Source of the DNA: a virus
IMG/VR virus record: IMGVR_UViG_3300021376_000248
Coordinates: 1-29,962 of that record
Length of the DNA stretch: 29,962 nucleotides
Strand: one strand, 5' to 3'
Part shown: positions 8,522 through 17,054 of the stretch, piece after piece
How the letters are laid out: each line of letters begins with the position of its first letter
Numbering within the stretch: the stretch's first letter is position 1
Notes under the pieces: model-generated
What the model saw: only the letters and a program-made list of their open reading frames with translations
Database searches by the model: none
Told to the model about the DNA's origin: nothing
Translations under genes and position numbers: made by a program

Positions 8522-9451
8522 ATGTCCAGTTTAAGAAATCTTTTAGATGCTGCAGATGTTAATTCAGTACCTTCCCCCACATTTTATGGTGAAGTAAATT
8601 CTCACCAAATTTGGTTTAGAGGTGGTCACTGTTGGACTTTTGACAATAGTTATGAGTATCACAGACAATATCTTACGTGGTGCGTTCCAGCAAAATGTGT
8701 TTGTAAGGTTAAGTTTGAAATTTGGGGCGGCGGTGGCGGCGGCGGGGGTTCTTGCTGCTGTATGACAAGTTGGCCAGGAGCTTCTGGACAATATCAACAA
8801 TGTACTGTCTGTGCAGCAGATCGAGGGGTTAATCAACTGGATTGTTGTTGCTATGACATCTGTGTTGCGTCAGGGACTTGCAGACACCCAGGAAACGGTG
8901 GATATGATGGTTGTAAGACATTTATTATTGGTCCAGGATTAGATGCCTTCTGTGCCTGTGGTGGATGCACTGGATATAGTTGCTGTTTTGGTCATGCGTT
9001 TTATGCTGGTGCATGTCAAACTAGATTAAACTGGATGGTTGGAGAACCATGGAATAGATGGCAAACAGACAAATATTCTTGCTGTCGTGAAATAAGAGCG
9101 TGTTGTAATGCTGAAGGAAAGGATTACTGGGGAAATTTGGGAGGTTACAACCAATCAGATTGCCAAGATTGTGGAAACTGGTGCTGGATGAAGAGATTTG
9201 CTCCTTCTGCACCAAATCAAGATGCAAGAATGGGAACGTGGTCTACAATTAGATATCACACGATGGCTTCTTGCGGCAGAACAGAAACACTGTGGTTAAC
9301 TGGCAATAATGGTGGATTAAGTAGTGATTGTTTTAGAAATGGTCCTCCTGGTATGGGCGCTATGGGTTCAGATACGTATGGCGGTGGTTGCTGCTGTGGT
9401 AGCGAGGGTGCATATGGATTAGTTAAAATTTCAGTATTCTGTAAACAATAA
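8522..9451 (+). CDS. Gly/Cys-rich fibre-like protein, copy 1 of 3
   Basis: A 309-residue protein with 34 cysteines by hand count, many in pairs or triplets (SCCC, DCCC, GCCCG). After an N-terminal head beginning SSLRNLL comes TWCVPAKC, then a polyglycine stretch FEIWGGGGGGGGSCCC. Further on are GCKTFIIGPGLDAFCA and a C-terminal GGGCCCGSEGAYGLVKI. The same landmarks occur in the two following genes, so the three are tandem paralogues. No signal peptide is visible, so the cysteines would be made in a reducing cytoplasm and may pair only after virion release, or bind metal. A receptor-binding tip or adhesin is the likely role, from Gly-rich composition and context. The start has only a weak AGG upstream but aligns with the other copies. 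Confidence 0.85.
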   Translation: MSSLRNLLDAADVNSVPSPTFYGEVNSHQIWFRGGHCWTFDNSYEYHRQYLTWCVPAKCVCKVKFEIWGGGGGGGGSCCCMTSWPGASGQYQQCTVCAADRGVNQLDCCCYDICVASGTCRHPGNGGYDGCKTFIIGPGLDAFCACGGCTGYSCCFGHAFYAGACQTRLNWMVGEPWNRWQTDKYSCCREIRACCNAEGKDYWGNLGGYNQSDCQDCGNWCWMKRFAPSAPNQDARMGTWSTIRYHTMASCGRTETLWLTGNNGGLSSDCFRNGPPGMGAMGSDTYGGGCCCGSEGAYGLVKISVFCKQ

Positions 9452-9468
9452 AGAGGATTTGTAAAGAA

Positions 9469-10404
9469 ATGGCTAATCTAAGAGGGTTATTAGGAAAAGA
9501 ATTTGGATCTACACTTTTAACTACTGCTGGTGAGGTAGGGTCTTTAAGTAGAGTAAGAGATGGCAAGCAATTTGTTTTCCATCCATATTGTAATCTAAAC
9601 AACTGTGAAGCAAACTATCATGAATATTGTTTACTGAACTGGTGTGTTCCTTGTGGAACGACTCAGATAACATTTGAGTTATGGGGTGGCGGGGGATCTG
9701 GAGCTGGCGGTTGCTGCTGTCAGCAAGGGATACCAGGAGGATCTGGAGCGTATGTAAGAAAAACAATTACTACATGCGGAGATTCTGGATGGCAAGGTGG
9801 GTGTCGTTATGCATTGTTTGTTGCTCCACCAACATGTTGTTCTGCGTGTTGTGTAGGTATTCAGGGGTGTAAAACTTATATTACTGGTCCAGCAATATCT
9901 AATCTTTGTGCAGAAGGTGGATTACCAGGCAAAACTTGCTGTTATGCTTTTTGGTCTACTGAATTTAGATGTCAAGATAGAGTTTACTTTACTGGTGCTG
10001 GTGGTTATAGTCCAACTGCTAATTGTTCCTGTGGATTTGGTGGAGATTGCATAATTCCTGGTAGACCAGGATTCTTTAGAATATATAATACATCAAATAA
10101 TTGTAATGCTAAAATAGGTTTAGCATATCCAGCAAAACTGATTGATGATCTAGGTGGTCACATAATGTCAAAAAATATGGGCAATTCTTGTATTAATGAC
10201 TATACATATTGTCAGGGAACGACTCCGTATGCATATAATATGAACTGTAATAATACTTTGCCTGGCGTTGGATCTCCTTCATCAACTAGTTGTGCTGGTG
10301 GATGTTGTTATGGATGGCGAGGGGGTGGAGGTTTAATTAGAATTACATATTGTTCCTGCTGGATTGGATTAAATCAAAATTGTGCGTATCATTTCTGTAA
10401 CTAA
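9469..10404 (+). CDS. Gly/Cys-rich fibre-like protein, copy 2 of 3
   Basis: A 311-residue paralogue of the preceding protein, with 33 cysteines by hand count. It shares the head ANLRGLLG, NWCVPCGT, FELWGGGGSGAGGCCC, IPGGSGAYV, GCKTYITGPAISNLCAEGG and the end GGCCYGWRGGGGLIRI. The region between about residues 170 and 270 differs strongly from copies 1 and 3, as expected for a receptor-facing part under diversifying selection. A short Cys-containing tail (CSCWIGLNQNCAYHFCN) extends beyond the common end and is absent from copy 3. AGAGGA upstream of the ATG serves as ribosome-binding site. Function is inferred as for copy 1. Confidence 0.85.
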   Translation: MANLRGLLGKEFGSTLLTTAGEVGSLSRVRDGKQFVFHPYCNLNNCEANYHEYCLLNWCVPCGTTQITFELWGGGGSGAGGCCCQQGIPGGSGAYVRKTITTCGDSGWQGGCRYALFVAPPTCCSACCVGIQGCKTYITGPAISNLCAEGGLPGKTCCYAFWSTEFRCQDRVYFTGAGGYSPTANCSCGFGGDCIIPGRPGFFRIYNTSNNCNAKIGLAYPAKLIDDLGGHIMSKNMGNSCINDYTYCQGTTPYAYNMNCNNTLPGVGSPSSTSCAGGCCYGWRGGGGLIRITYCSCWIGLNQNCAYHFCN

Positions 10405-10428
10405 ATACGTTTAATAAAGGAAGTACAA

Positions 10429-11343
10429 ATGGCTAGTTTAAGAACACTCCTAGGTATCGTGACAGAGAGCTCTCTGGCATCTGCTTCTGCACCAGATGCT
10501 TTTTCTAAGTTGCCACCATACCCATCTCCAGGGCGCTGCGTTCAGTATATCTCTGCTCTCCATGGAGCTACTTGTCAAGGTTATGATACAAGTTTTGATT
10601 ACTATGCATATCAAGCTTGGTGCGTTCCTGCTGGGGTCTCGGATGTAATTTTTGAAATCTGGGGAGCTGGCGGCGGCGGAGGTTCTAGTTGCTGCTGTGG
10701 AAGGGCAATTCCAGGTGGTTCTGGGGCATATGCTGTAAAAAGAATAAGAGGTACTCTTTCTGGAACTACTTCTAGTATTCAAGGGTGCTGTTATTCTATT
10801 GACGTTGCTCAACCTGGAAATGGCAGAGATGGTAATACTTGTGGTCAACAAGGCGGAAAAACTTTTATTACAGGATTTGGATTAACTAATTTTTGTGCAG
10901 AAGGCGGTCATGGTGGTTGTTCTTGCTGCTATGCCTGCTGCTGCACTTGGTACAATATAGTGCAGAATGGAGGAACTACGCGAACTGGTTGTTTAGGCGG
11001 TTGTTGTGCCTCGTATTTTGGAGCAGATAGCGGCGCCTTTGGAACCCCAGGAGCAGCATATTTTTGGTGCTACGATAATCATTGTTGGAACAAACAGTTT
11101 ATCCCATATCCAGCTGGTCTCGTAAATGGTAAAGGCGGATGGTTGCCAGCAAATGTCTGTGAAAATAGTGGTTGTGGTTATTGCTTAAATCATTATGCTA
11201 TGACTCAATTGCCTTGGGGCGGTGGATTCACAGAAAATAATTATATTCCTGGTGTTGGGGGATCTAGTGGTTGGACATGTGGTGGTGGTTGTTGCTATGG
11301 TCAACAAGGAACCCCAGGACTAATTCGTATTAGTTTCAAGTAA
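10429..11343 (+). CDS. Gly/Cys-rich fibre-like protein, copy 3 of 3
   Basis: A 304-residue paralogue with 27 cysteines by hand count. Landmarks in order are ASLRTLLG, AWCVPAGVSD, FEIWGAGGGGGSSCCC, IPGGSGAYAV, GGKTFITGFGLTNFCAEGG, a CSCCYACCC cluster near residue 165, and the end GGGCCYGQQGTPGLIRI. It is closer to copy 2 than to copy 1 in the AEGG and GLIRI regions. AAAGGAAG upstream of the ATG is the ribosome-binding site. As with its paralogues, it is likely a virion adhesin or fibre tip. The abundance of adjacent cysteines is very unusual for a virion protein and is the main feature to explain. Confidence 0.85.
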   Translation: MASLRTLLGIVTESSLASASAPDAFSKLPPYPSPGRCVQYISALHGATCQGYDTSFDYYAYQAWCVPAGVSDVIFEIWGAGGGGGSSCCCGRAIPGGSGAYAVKRIRGTLSGTTSSIQGCCYSIDVAQPGNGRDGNTCGQQGGKTFITGFGLTNFCAEGGHGGCSCCYACCCTWYNIVQNGGTTRTGCLGGCCASYFGADSGAFGTPGAAYFWCYDNHCWNKQFIPYPAGLVNGKGGWLPANVCENSGCGYCLNHYAMTQLPWGGGFTENNYIPGVGGSSGWTCGGGCCYGQQGTPGLIRISFK

Positions 11344-11351
11344 TATAAATA
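11344..11351 (+). promoter_or_regulatory. T4-type late promoter TATAAATA
   Basis: Exact octamer directly after the stop of the third Cys-rich gene and 25 bases before the ATG at 11377. It gives the 229-residue gene its own late transcription. Confidence 0.7.
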
Positions 11352-11376
11352 ATCATATAAAGGACATACAAGGATT

Positions 11377-12066
11377 ATGGCAATTAAAATTATTTCAAAT
11401 AAATTTTCATATGATTTACCAGATGATTATCTTTCACAAACATCTGCAAAAAAATTAACTGCGGAGTGGGAGTATAACGGTCCAGAAAAACTTTTTGTTT
11501 TTATTGATAATGAAACTGGAGCATTAAAATATTTTCAATCATATATTCCTCACGATGGTACAGAGGAATCTGCACAGGGTGCGGTTATAAGAGCAGGATT
11601 AGATTCCACTGCTGTTCTTCTTACTCCTGGAACTGATGATACTCATGCGTTAGTTGCATCTCTTTTCATGGCATTTGATACATCAAGAGTTGCTGGTTAT
11701 CCGCAGAAAGAGTATAAAATTGATGGCGTAACTTTATATGAGCGCCCAGATCCAACACCACCTGATCATACATACGAAGCACCAGAAATAAAATATGATT
11801 TAGAAAAAGGGGAATTTGTAAAACCATTTTCTTGGAAAAAACCATGGGTTACTGAGGAACAGCATAGAACAGTTAGAGATAGTATTATTGAGGACGCGAA
11901 GAGAGATTTAGATAACGAAGAACTTTCCGAAGAAGTACGTGCAAAACTACCAGAGTTTATTAAAAAATTAGAAGAAACTTACGAAAAGTTTGCTGGTTGG
12001 GAAGTTTATATGATTCCATTCCCAGATGATCCTAGAACTCCCCAAATCGATGGATTTACATGGTGA
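11377..12066 (+). CDS. Hypothetical protein, 229 residues, last gene of the adhesin region
   Basis: I do not recognise a family. The N-terminal half is mixed alpha/beta, with a segment (HALVASLFMAFDTSRVAGYP) that contains the only moderately hydrophobic stretch. Pro-rich RPDPTPPDH follows at about residue 127. The C-terminal third is charged and helical (EELSEEVRAKLPEFIKKLEE), ending in IPFPDDPRTPQIDGF. There is no signal peptide. It lies directly behind the three adhesin-like genes, has its own late promoter and is closed by a strong terminator. By position it could be a tail-fibre assembly chaperone or a fibre-associated protein, since many phage fibre genes are followed by such a helper. 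That is inference only. Confidence 0.75.
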   Translation: MAIKIISNKFSYDLPDDYLSQTSAKKLTAEWEYNGPEKLFVFIDNETGALKYFQSYIPHDGTEESAQGAVIRAGLDSTAVLLTPGTDDTHALVASLFMAFDTSRVAGYPQKEYKIDGVTLYERPDPTPPDHTYEAPEIKYDLEKGEFVKPFSWKKPWVTEEQHRTVRDSIIEDAKRDLDNEELSEEVRAKLPEFIKKLEETYEKFAGWEVYMIPFPDDPRTPQIDGFTW

Positions 12067-12071
12067 TATTT

Positions 12072-12099
12072 AAAGAGGCGGATATCCGCCTCTTTTTTT
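12072..12099 (+). terminator. Strong rho-independent terminator
   Basis: AAAGAGGCGGAT (12072-12083) is followed directly by its reverse complement ATCCGCCTCTTT, a perfect palindrome, and then by more T residues up to 12099. This is the strongest terminator in the window. It separates the adhesin region from the sugar module. Confidence 0.9.
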
Positions 12100-12102
12100 G
12101 TG

Positions 12103-12110
12103 TCTAAATA
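12103..12110 (+). promoter_or_regulatory. Candidate late promoter TCTAAATA
   Basis: Seven of eight bases match TATAAATA. It lies just after the terminator and 39 bases upstream of the glycosyltransferase ATG at 12150. It is the only late-promoter-like site before the sugar operon, so if functional it would drive the operon from 12150 to 18410. Confidence 0.4.
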
Positions 12111-12149
12111 ACTATGTGTTAAAATAAATCATTTATTAATTGACCCGAT

Positions 12150-13286
12150 ATGAGACCAAAATCATTTTTTGTGAACGGTGGTGCAGGCAGAGTATTATGT
12201 TCTATCCCAGCGTTTGAAAGGTATAAAGAAGATCATCCAGACGAAGATTTTGTTATTGTATGCGAAGGAGGCACAGATTTTTTTAAAGGTCATCCTAAAT
12301 TATATTCTCACGTATACGATAATTGGCATAAAAATCTTTTTAAAGATAAGTTAGTGCATACAGATATTGAAACTCCAGAACCATATCGTATTTGGGAATA
12401 TTATAATCAAAAATGCAATTTGTCGCAAGCATTTGATATTGCTATTAATAAGAAGGGTATTAGAGATCTTCCAAAACCAACAATTAAATTATCTAGAGAA
12501 GAAGAAATCAATGGTAAATTTCTTGTAGCGGAAGTAAGGGAAAAAACAAAAAAAGAAAAAACGGTTGTTTTTCAACCATTTGGTAGAGGAGTACAGAATT
12601 TAGGTAATTTAATTATAGATTCTTCGGGAAGAAGTTTTGAATATGCAAGCGTTTTAAGTATTGTCAAAAAATTACAGAAAAAATATTCTGTAATAGTAAT
12701 GACAGAACTTGCATTAAATTTTGAGGTCGAAGGAATTAAAGATCCCGTCGCTGTGCCATCTGGATTACCAATTAGACATTGGGCGGGCGTTATTAAAGAT
12801 GCGGATTTATTTATTGGTTGTGATTCTGTTGGTCAGCACATTGCGTATTCTGTCGATACGCCAGCAGTAGTTGTAGTTGGTTCTACCTTTAAAGAAAATA
12901 TTTCATATCCAGATTCAGAAAAATTTGAAGTCCTAGATATGGGAGAGGGTCTTAGAGTTTATGATCCAATAAGAATTTCTATGGATGAAGAATCTGCTAG
13001 AACCAATGATGGTATTATGGTAATGAATGAAAAAATTGAAGAGGTTATTTTAAAATCAGTTGATAAACTGATGAATAAATACTATAAGAAACCTTTAATG
13101 AAGGTTATTCCTCCAACACAAGAAGAACAATCGTCTTGCTGTCCACCCAATTTAACAGGACAAAATTCTTCTAGTAATCCAAATTTAATCCCAGCATTAC
13201 TGGAAAATAACAATCAAAATATTTTTGATAAAATTGGCAAATCTCCTGCATCTGGATTTGCAAACACTGTAAACATTAAAAAATGA
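12150..13286 (+). CDS. Glycosyltransferase family 9-like protein (heptosyltransferase-like)
   Basis: A 378-residue protein with the two-domain GT-B outline of ADP-heptose:LPS heptosyltransferases. The N-terminal GGAGRVLCSIPAF (residues 10-22) corresponds to the GxGDxxxxxPA motif of the family. The C-terminal domain has VVFQPFGRG near 145 and LFIGCDSVGQHIAYSV near 221-236, the conserved (V/C)D....H.A nucleotide-sugar region with Asp225. In WaaC-type enzymes the N-terminal motif carries a catalytic Asp; here that position is Arg14. The last 60 or so residues form a Pro/Ser/Asn-rich tail with a CC pair, beyond the normal fold. I see no clear ribosome-binding site. Donor and acceptor are unknown. 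Heptose is suggested by the adjacent hld-like genes. Confidence 0.8.
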   Translation: MRPKSFFVNGGAGRVLCSIPAFERYKEDHPDEDFVIVCEGGTDFFKGHPKLYSHVYDNWHKNLFKDKLVHTDIETPEPYRIWEYYNQKCNLSQAFDIAINKKGIRDLPKPTIKLSREEEINGKFLVAEVREKTKKEKTVVFQPFGRGVQNLGNLIIDSSGRSFEYASVLSIVKKLQKKYSVIVMTELALNFEVEGIKDPVAVPSGLPIRHWAGVIKDADLFIGCDSVGQHIAYSVDTPAVVVVGSTFKENISYPDSEKFEVLDMGEGLRVYDPIRISMDEESARTNDGIMVMNEKIEEVILKSVDKLMNKYYKKPLMKVIPPTQEEQSSCCPPNLTGQNSSSNPNLIPALLENNNQNIFDKIGKSPASGFANTVNIKK

Positions 13287-13300
13287 TTTGAGGTATATAA

Positions 13301-15001
13301 ATGTCAATTATTGCATCAATTGCCCGTGGTCACAACGGTAGTACGACTTTGCTTGTTGATGGGGAAGTTGTTTTTTACTTAGAAGAAGAACGCTTATCAA
13401 GATTTAAATACGATGGATCTCCATTATTAGGACTAGCGAAGGTATTTGAATACGTTGATCACATTGATCATTTGGTTGTTTGTCATACTCATCGAGCGGG
13501 ATCTAAGTTGGATTGGACTGGCGAGGATATGTATGAGGGGTGGGTAAGAAAGTTAGCAAAGAAAAAGTTTAAATTTGAAACGCACTTCATTGATGTCGCA
13601 CACCACGAAATGCACGCTGCTTGTGGTTTTTATAACTCTGGATTTGAAACTGCCGCTTGTGTAATTGCAGATGGTGCAGGTAGTTTCTTACAATTAGAAG
13701 GGTGTCCAGATATTTCTTATGAATTTGAAACAATTTTCCAAGCAAGTTATCCTAATGATTTTGATACCATATACAAACATATCGGCACAAAGGCAGCAAT
13801 TGGTTTTCATGAAATAGAATCTGGAGTTTTCCTAACTGAATATCCAGGTTTGACTAAAATGTATGAAGCAGTAACTCAATATTGTGGATTTCCTGCTATT
13901 GAAGCTGGTAAATTAATGGGTCTAGCACCATATGGAAATCCAAACGATGATCTACCTTCATTTTTTGAGGGTGAATATGGGAATAGAAGTTTAATTATTC
14001 CAACTTATCCAAACGCAGCTCAAATTAATGTTAATCGCTATCCTATTTTAGCATATGATGTTAAAAAGCATATGAAAGGAGTAAATGAATACACTCAAAT
14101 TCAAAAAGATTTAGCATATAAAATTCAAGAAGAATCTTCAAATAGAATGGTTCAATTGATTCGCAAAGCACACGAGGAAACGGGGGAGAAAAATATTGTA
14201 GTTTGTGGTGGTTATGGATTAAATTGTGTAGCGAATTATAAGTATTGGAAAGAATTCCCAAATCTCAATATTTACTGTGAACCAATTTCTCATGATGGTG
14301 GTACATCTATTGGTGGGGCAAAGTATATTTGGAATCAACTAACCGAAAACACTAAAACTTCTAAACAATCTTCTGTGTATTATGGACCTCAATATGATCC
14401 ATCTACTTATGAAAATGATTTAAAAGGTCTAAATGTTACTGATACTTCTTATGATGAAGTTGCAAAACTAATTCGTGAAGGTAATATTGTTACCCTGTAT
14501 CAGGGTCGTTCTGAGGGTGGTCCTCGTGCTCTTGGTAATCGTTCAATTTTGTTTGATCCAACTATTAAGGATGGAAAGGATATTGTAAATACTGTGAAGC
14601 GCCGCGAATGGTTCCGTCCATTCGCTTGCTCAATTAAAAAAGAAGCAGTTCACGAATGGTTTGATCTTGCTGGTAGAGATGAAACTCCACATATGATGTT
14701 TGCTGTATCTTGTTTAGACGGTGTAGCAGAAAAAATTCCTTCCGTAATTCACGTTGACGGAACTTGCCGTATTCAAACAGTAACTAAAAAGCAAAATGAA
14801 CATTATTATAATTTAATTGATGCATTTGAAAAGTTAAGCGAAGTTCCAATTCTTTTCAATACCAGTTTTAATCTTGGTGGAGATCCTTTAGTCGAAACAA
14901 TCGAAGATGCAATCAAAACATTAACCGAAAGTGATATCGAATACTTATACTTACCAGAAATTCAAAAATTAGTAAAAATTAGTAACTCAGATAAAGAATG
15001 A
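13301..15001 (+). CDS. O-carbamoyltransferase, NodU/CmcH family, copy 1
   Basis: A 566-residue protein of the usual length for the family, which transfers carbamoyl from carbamoyl phosphate (via carbamoyl-AMP) to a sugar hydroxyl. The Kae1-like N-terminal domain has the start IASIARGHNGSTTLLVDG with His11, EEERLSRFK, the metal site HHEMHA (His101, His102, His105) and Asp124 in IADGAG. The YrdC-like C-terminal domain has GRSEGGPRALGNRS (402-415), FRPFACSI, VDGTCRIQT and LFNTSFNLGGDP. The ATG is preceded by GAGG. It follows the glycosyltransferase by 14 bases and precedes a second carbamoyltransferase by 3 bases, so all three are in one operon. It uses CGT/CGC arginine codons around the GRSEGG motif, where copy 2 uses AGA/CGA. 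Confidence 0.92.
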   Translation: MSIIASIARGHNGSTTLLVDGEVVFYLEEERLSRFKYDGSPLLGLAKVFEYVDHIDHLVVCHTHRAGSKLDWTGEDMYEGWVRKLAKKKFKFETHFIDVAHHEMHAACGFYNSGFETAACVIADGAGSFLQLEGCPDISYEFETIFQASYPNDFDTIYKHIGTKAAIGFHEIESGVFLTEYPGLTKMYEAVTQYCGFPAIEAGKLMGLAPYGNPNDDLPSFFEGEYGNRSLIIPTYPNAAQINVNRYPILAYDVKKHMKGVNEYTQIQKDLAYKIQEESSNRMVQLIRKAHEETGEKNIVVCGGYGLNCVANYKYWKEFPNLNIYCEPISHDGGTSIGGAKYIWNQLTENTKTSKQSSVYYGPQYDPSTYENDLKGLNVTDTSYDEVAKLIREGNIVTLYQGRSEGGPRALGNRSILFDPTIKDGKDIVNTVKRREWFRPFACSIKKEAVHEWFDLAGRDETPHMMFAVSCLDGVAEKIPSVIHVDGTCRIQTVTKKQNEHYYNLIDAFEKLSEVPILFNTSFNLGGDPLVETIEDAIKTLTESDIEYLYLPEIQKLVKISNSDKE

Positions 15002-15004
15002 TTT

Positions 15005-16675
15005 ATGTGGACACTTGGAGTAAATACATCACATGATGGTGCAATTTGTTTAATGAAAAATGATCAGATTATTTTACACTTGCAAGAAGAAAGAATTTCC
15101 CACAAAAAACATGATAAAGAAATTATATACTTACTTGATTTAATTTCAAAATATACAAAACATTTAGATTTGGTTGCCTATACTCATTTATATAATAAAC
15201 AAACTGATTTTGGAACATATTATAAATTATTCTCCAAGAATGGAATTGTTGTAAAAAAATATATAAATCTTTCAGAATACCATCATTCACTACACGCCCT
15301 ATGTGCTTTTTATAACTCTGGTTTTGATGATGCGGCATGTGTTGTGGTTGATGGAGCGGGATCAGATTTTGAATTTGGAAAAGAAAATGAGTCCATTTTT
15401 ATTATGTCTTTTCCTGTAGATTATGAATGTTTGTATAAATCTGTTATTGGATATGGAATTGATACTATAGATAACAAAAATCATCCATTTGTTGATCCAG
15501 TTTCAAAAATTGGTGCTGGTATGATTTATTCTGGCGTGACAGAATATCTTGGTTGGGATGGTTTAGAATGTGGAAAAACAATGGGATTATCTTCATATGG
15601 AAAAGAAGACGAAAATATAAAAATAATGCTATCGGAATCTGGTGGCAATGAAAATTTATTTAATTTGTGGGATTTCAACCAATTTCAACATGTTGGCGCT
15701 AGAATGAAGCAGTATGAATATCTTTCACACTACAAAGATAAAAAAGATTTAGAAAGAAAAAAACAAAATTTATGCTATGCTTTACAGAAACAATTTGAGC
15801 AATATATGCTTCAATTAATTTACAAAGCTATTTCTATTACTAATAAAAAAAATATCCTTTTAACTGGAGGGTGTGCATTAAATTGTGTTAATAACTATCG
15901 CCTGTTAAAAAATTTGCCTCCAGATATTAAATTATATGTTGAACCAATATCTGATGATTCTGGTACAGCAATGGGTGCTGCAAAGATGGCTTATTACCAA
16001 AACGAAAGAAAAAAATATATACCAAAATATAAAAAAACAAATATAAAAAATTTGTATTTTGGGCAACCAATTAAATATGAATACAATTTATATGAGTGGG
16101 AGATACAATCGGATTGTTCTTTTAAAGATGCCGCTCAACTAATTGCTGATGGTAATATAGTTGCTTTGTGTCAAGGTAGATCAGAAGCAGGTCCACGAGC
16201 TTTGGGAAATAGATCTATTCTATTTGATCCCAGAAATCCTAATGGAAAAGATATAGTAAACCGAGTAAAAAAAAGAGAATACTTTAGACCATTTGCTGGA
16301 ACTGTTTTATTAGAACATGCTAAGGAATGGTTTGATATGGATAAATTAGAAGAAAGTCCATTCATGATGTATGCAGTTGATGTGTTAGAATCTAAAAGAA
16401 ATTTAATACCAGCAATTACTCATGTAGATGGAACTTGTAGAATTCAAACTTTAACTGAGGAGCAAAATTTAAATTACTACACCTTAATTAAAGAATTTTA
16501 TAATCTTACAGGTGTTCCAATTTTATTTAATACTTCATTTAATTTAGCTGGTGATACAATGGTAGAAGATATGGACGATGCCTTCAAAACAATGCGGTGC
16601 AGCGAAATTCAATATTTAATTCTTCCAGAAATTAGTAGTATGATTTATTTTCCTAATGAAAAAAATATTTGTTAA
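15005..16675 (+). CDS. O-carbamoyltransferase, NodU/CmcH family, copy 2
   Basis: A 556-residue protein with the same architecture as the preceding gene. It has LGVNTSHDGAICLM with His10, LQEERISHKK, HHSLHA (His93, His94, His97), Asp116 in VVDGAG, GRSEAGPRALGNRS (391-404), YFRPFAGTV, VDGTCRIQT and LFNTSFNLAGDT. All the metal-binding and YrdC-type signatures seen in copy 1 are kept, so it looks active. The middle of the protein and the codon choice differ (very A-rich, AGA arginines), so this is not a recent tandem duplication; the two probably carbamoylate different positions or sugars. The next start codon lies 20 bases inside its 3' end, which implies translational coupling. Confidence 0.92.
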   Translation: MWTLGVNTSHDGAICLMKNDQIILHLQEERISHKKHDKEIIYLLDLISKYTKHLDLVAYTHLYNKQTDFGTYYKLFSKNGIVVKKYINLSEYHHSLHALCAFYNSGFDDAACVVVDGAGSDFEFGKENESIFIMSFPVDYECLYKSVIGYGIDTIDNKNHPFVDPVSKIGAGMIYSGVTEYLGWDGLECGKTMGLSSYGKEDENIKIMLSESGGNENLFNLWDFNQFQHVGARMKQYEYLSHYKDKKDLERKKQNLCYALQKQFEQYMLQLIYKAISITNKKNILLTGGCALNCVNNYRLLKNLPPDIKLYVEPISDDSGTAMGAAKMAYYQNERKKYIPKYKKTNIKNLYFGQPIKYEYNLYEWEIQSDCSFKDAAQLIADGNIVALCQGRSEAGPRALGNRSILFDPRNPNGKDIVNRVKKREYFRPFAGTVLLEHAKEWFDMDKLEESPFMMYAVDVLESKRNLIPAITHVDGTCRIQTLTEEQNLNYYTLIKEFYNLTGVPILFNTSFNLAGDTMVEDMDDAFKTMRCSEIQYLILPEISSMIYFPNEKNIC

Positions 16676-17054
16676 TGGTTGTTTTGATGTGTTGCATCCT
16701 GGTCATTTTAAACTTTTTGAATACGCTAAATCTCTTGGCGATTATTTAATTGTTGCAATAGATTCAGATAGAAAAGTGTCTGAGATGAAGGGAAGTGGCA
16801 GACCAATATTTTGTCAAGAGGACAGAGCATATATTTTAGAAACAATTAAATATATTGATGCTGTCCACATATTTGATAGTAAGCAGGGATTGGAAAATTT
16901 GATAAAAATTATAAATCCTGATATACTAGTAGTAGGATCTGATTGGAAAGGAAAAGAAGTAGTAGGTGCAGAACATGCAAAAGAAGTTCGGTTTTTCGAC
17001 AGAGTTGGAACTTTCTCCACAACCAAAACAATACAAGGTTCTTCTTATAGGTGA
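16656..17054 (+). CDS. Heptose-1-phosphate nucleotidyltransferase, HldE C-terminal-domain type
   Basis: A 132-residue single-domain cytidylyltransferase-fold protein. It has NGCFDVLHPGH with the nucleotide-binding HPGH at residues 14-17, GDYLIVAIDSD, KGSGRP, DILVVGSDWKG and the ending STTKTI (121-126). The GCFD, GxGRP and STT signatures fit the adenylyltransferase half of HldE, which makes ADP-heptose from heptose 1-phosphate. The DWKGK part also resembles TagD-type glycerol-3-phosphate cytidylyltransferases, so the substrate is not certain. The adjacent kinase and HldD-like epimerase favour heptose. It starts 20 bases within the previous gene and overlaps the kinase gene by about 80 bases. 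In most bacteria this domain is fused behind the kinase; here it stands alone and in front. Confidence 0.85.
   Translation: MKKIFVNGCFDVLHPGHFKLFEYAKSLGDYLIVAIDSDRKVSEMKGSGRPIFCQEDRAYILETIKYIDAVHIFDSKQGLENLIKIINPDILVVGSDWKGKEVVGAEHAKEVRFFDRVGTFSTTKTIQGSSYR

Noticed and set aside
3632-11343. Diversity-generating retroelement, suggested by an Mtd-like domain and variable adhesins
   Set aside because: No reverse transcriptase, no template repeat and no A-specific variable repeat pair were seen in the window.
12150-13286. Assignment of the GT9-like protein to the autotransporter heptosyltransferase (TibC/Aah) family
   Set aside because: It would suit an adhesin-modifying role, but the iron-binding cysteine pattern and the N-terminal domain of that family are not visible. 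Only general GT9 features are.
13296-13303. TATAAATG at the start codon of the first carbamoyltransferase, like a late promoter
   Set aside because: The site includes the ATG itself, so transcription would start inside the gene. The same coincidence is seen at 20387-20394.
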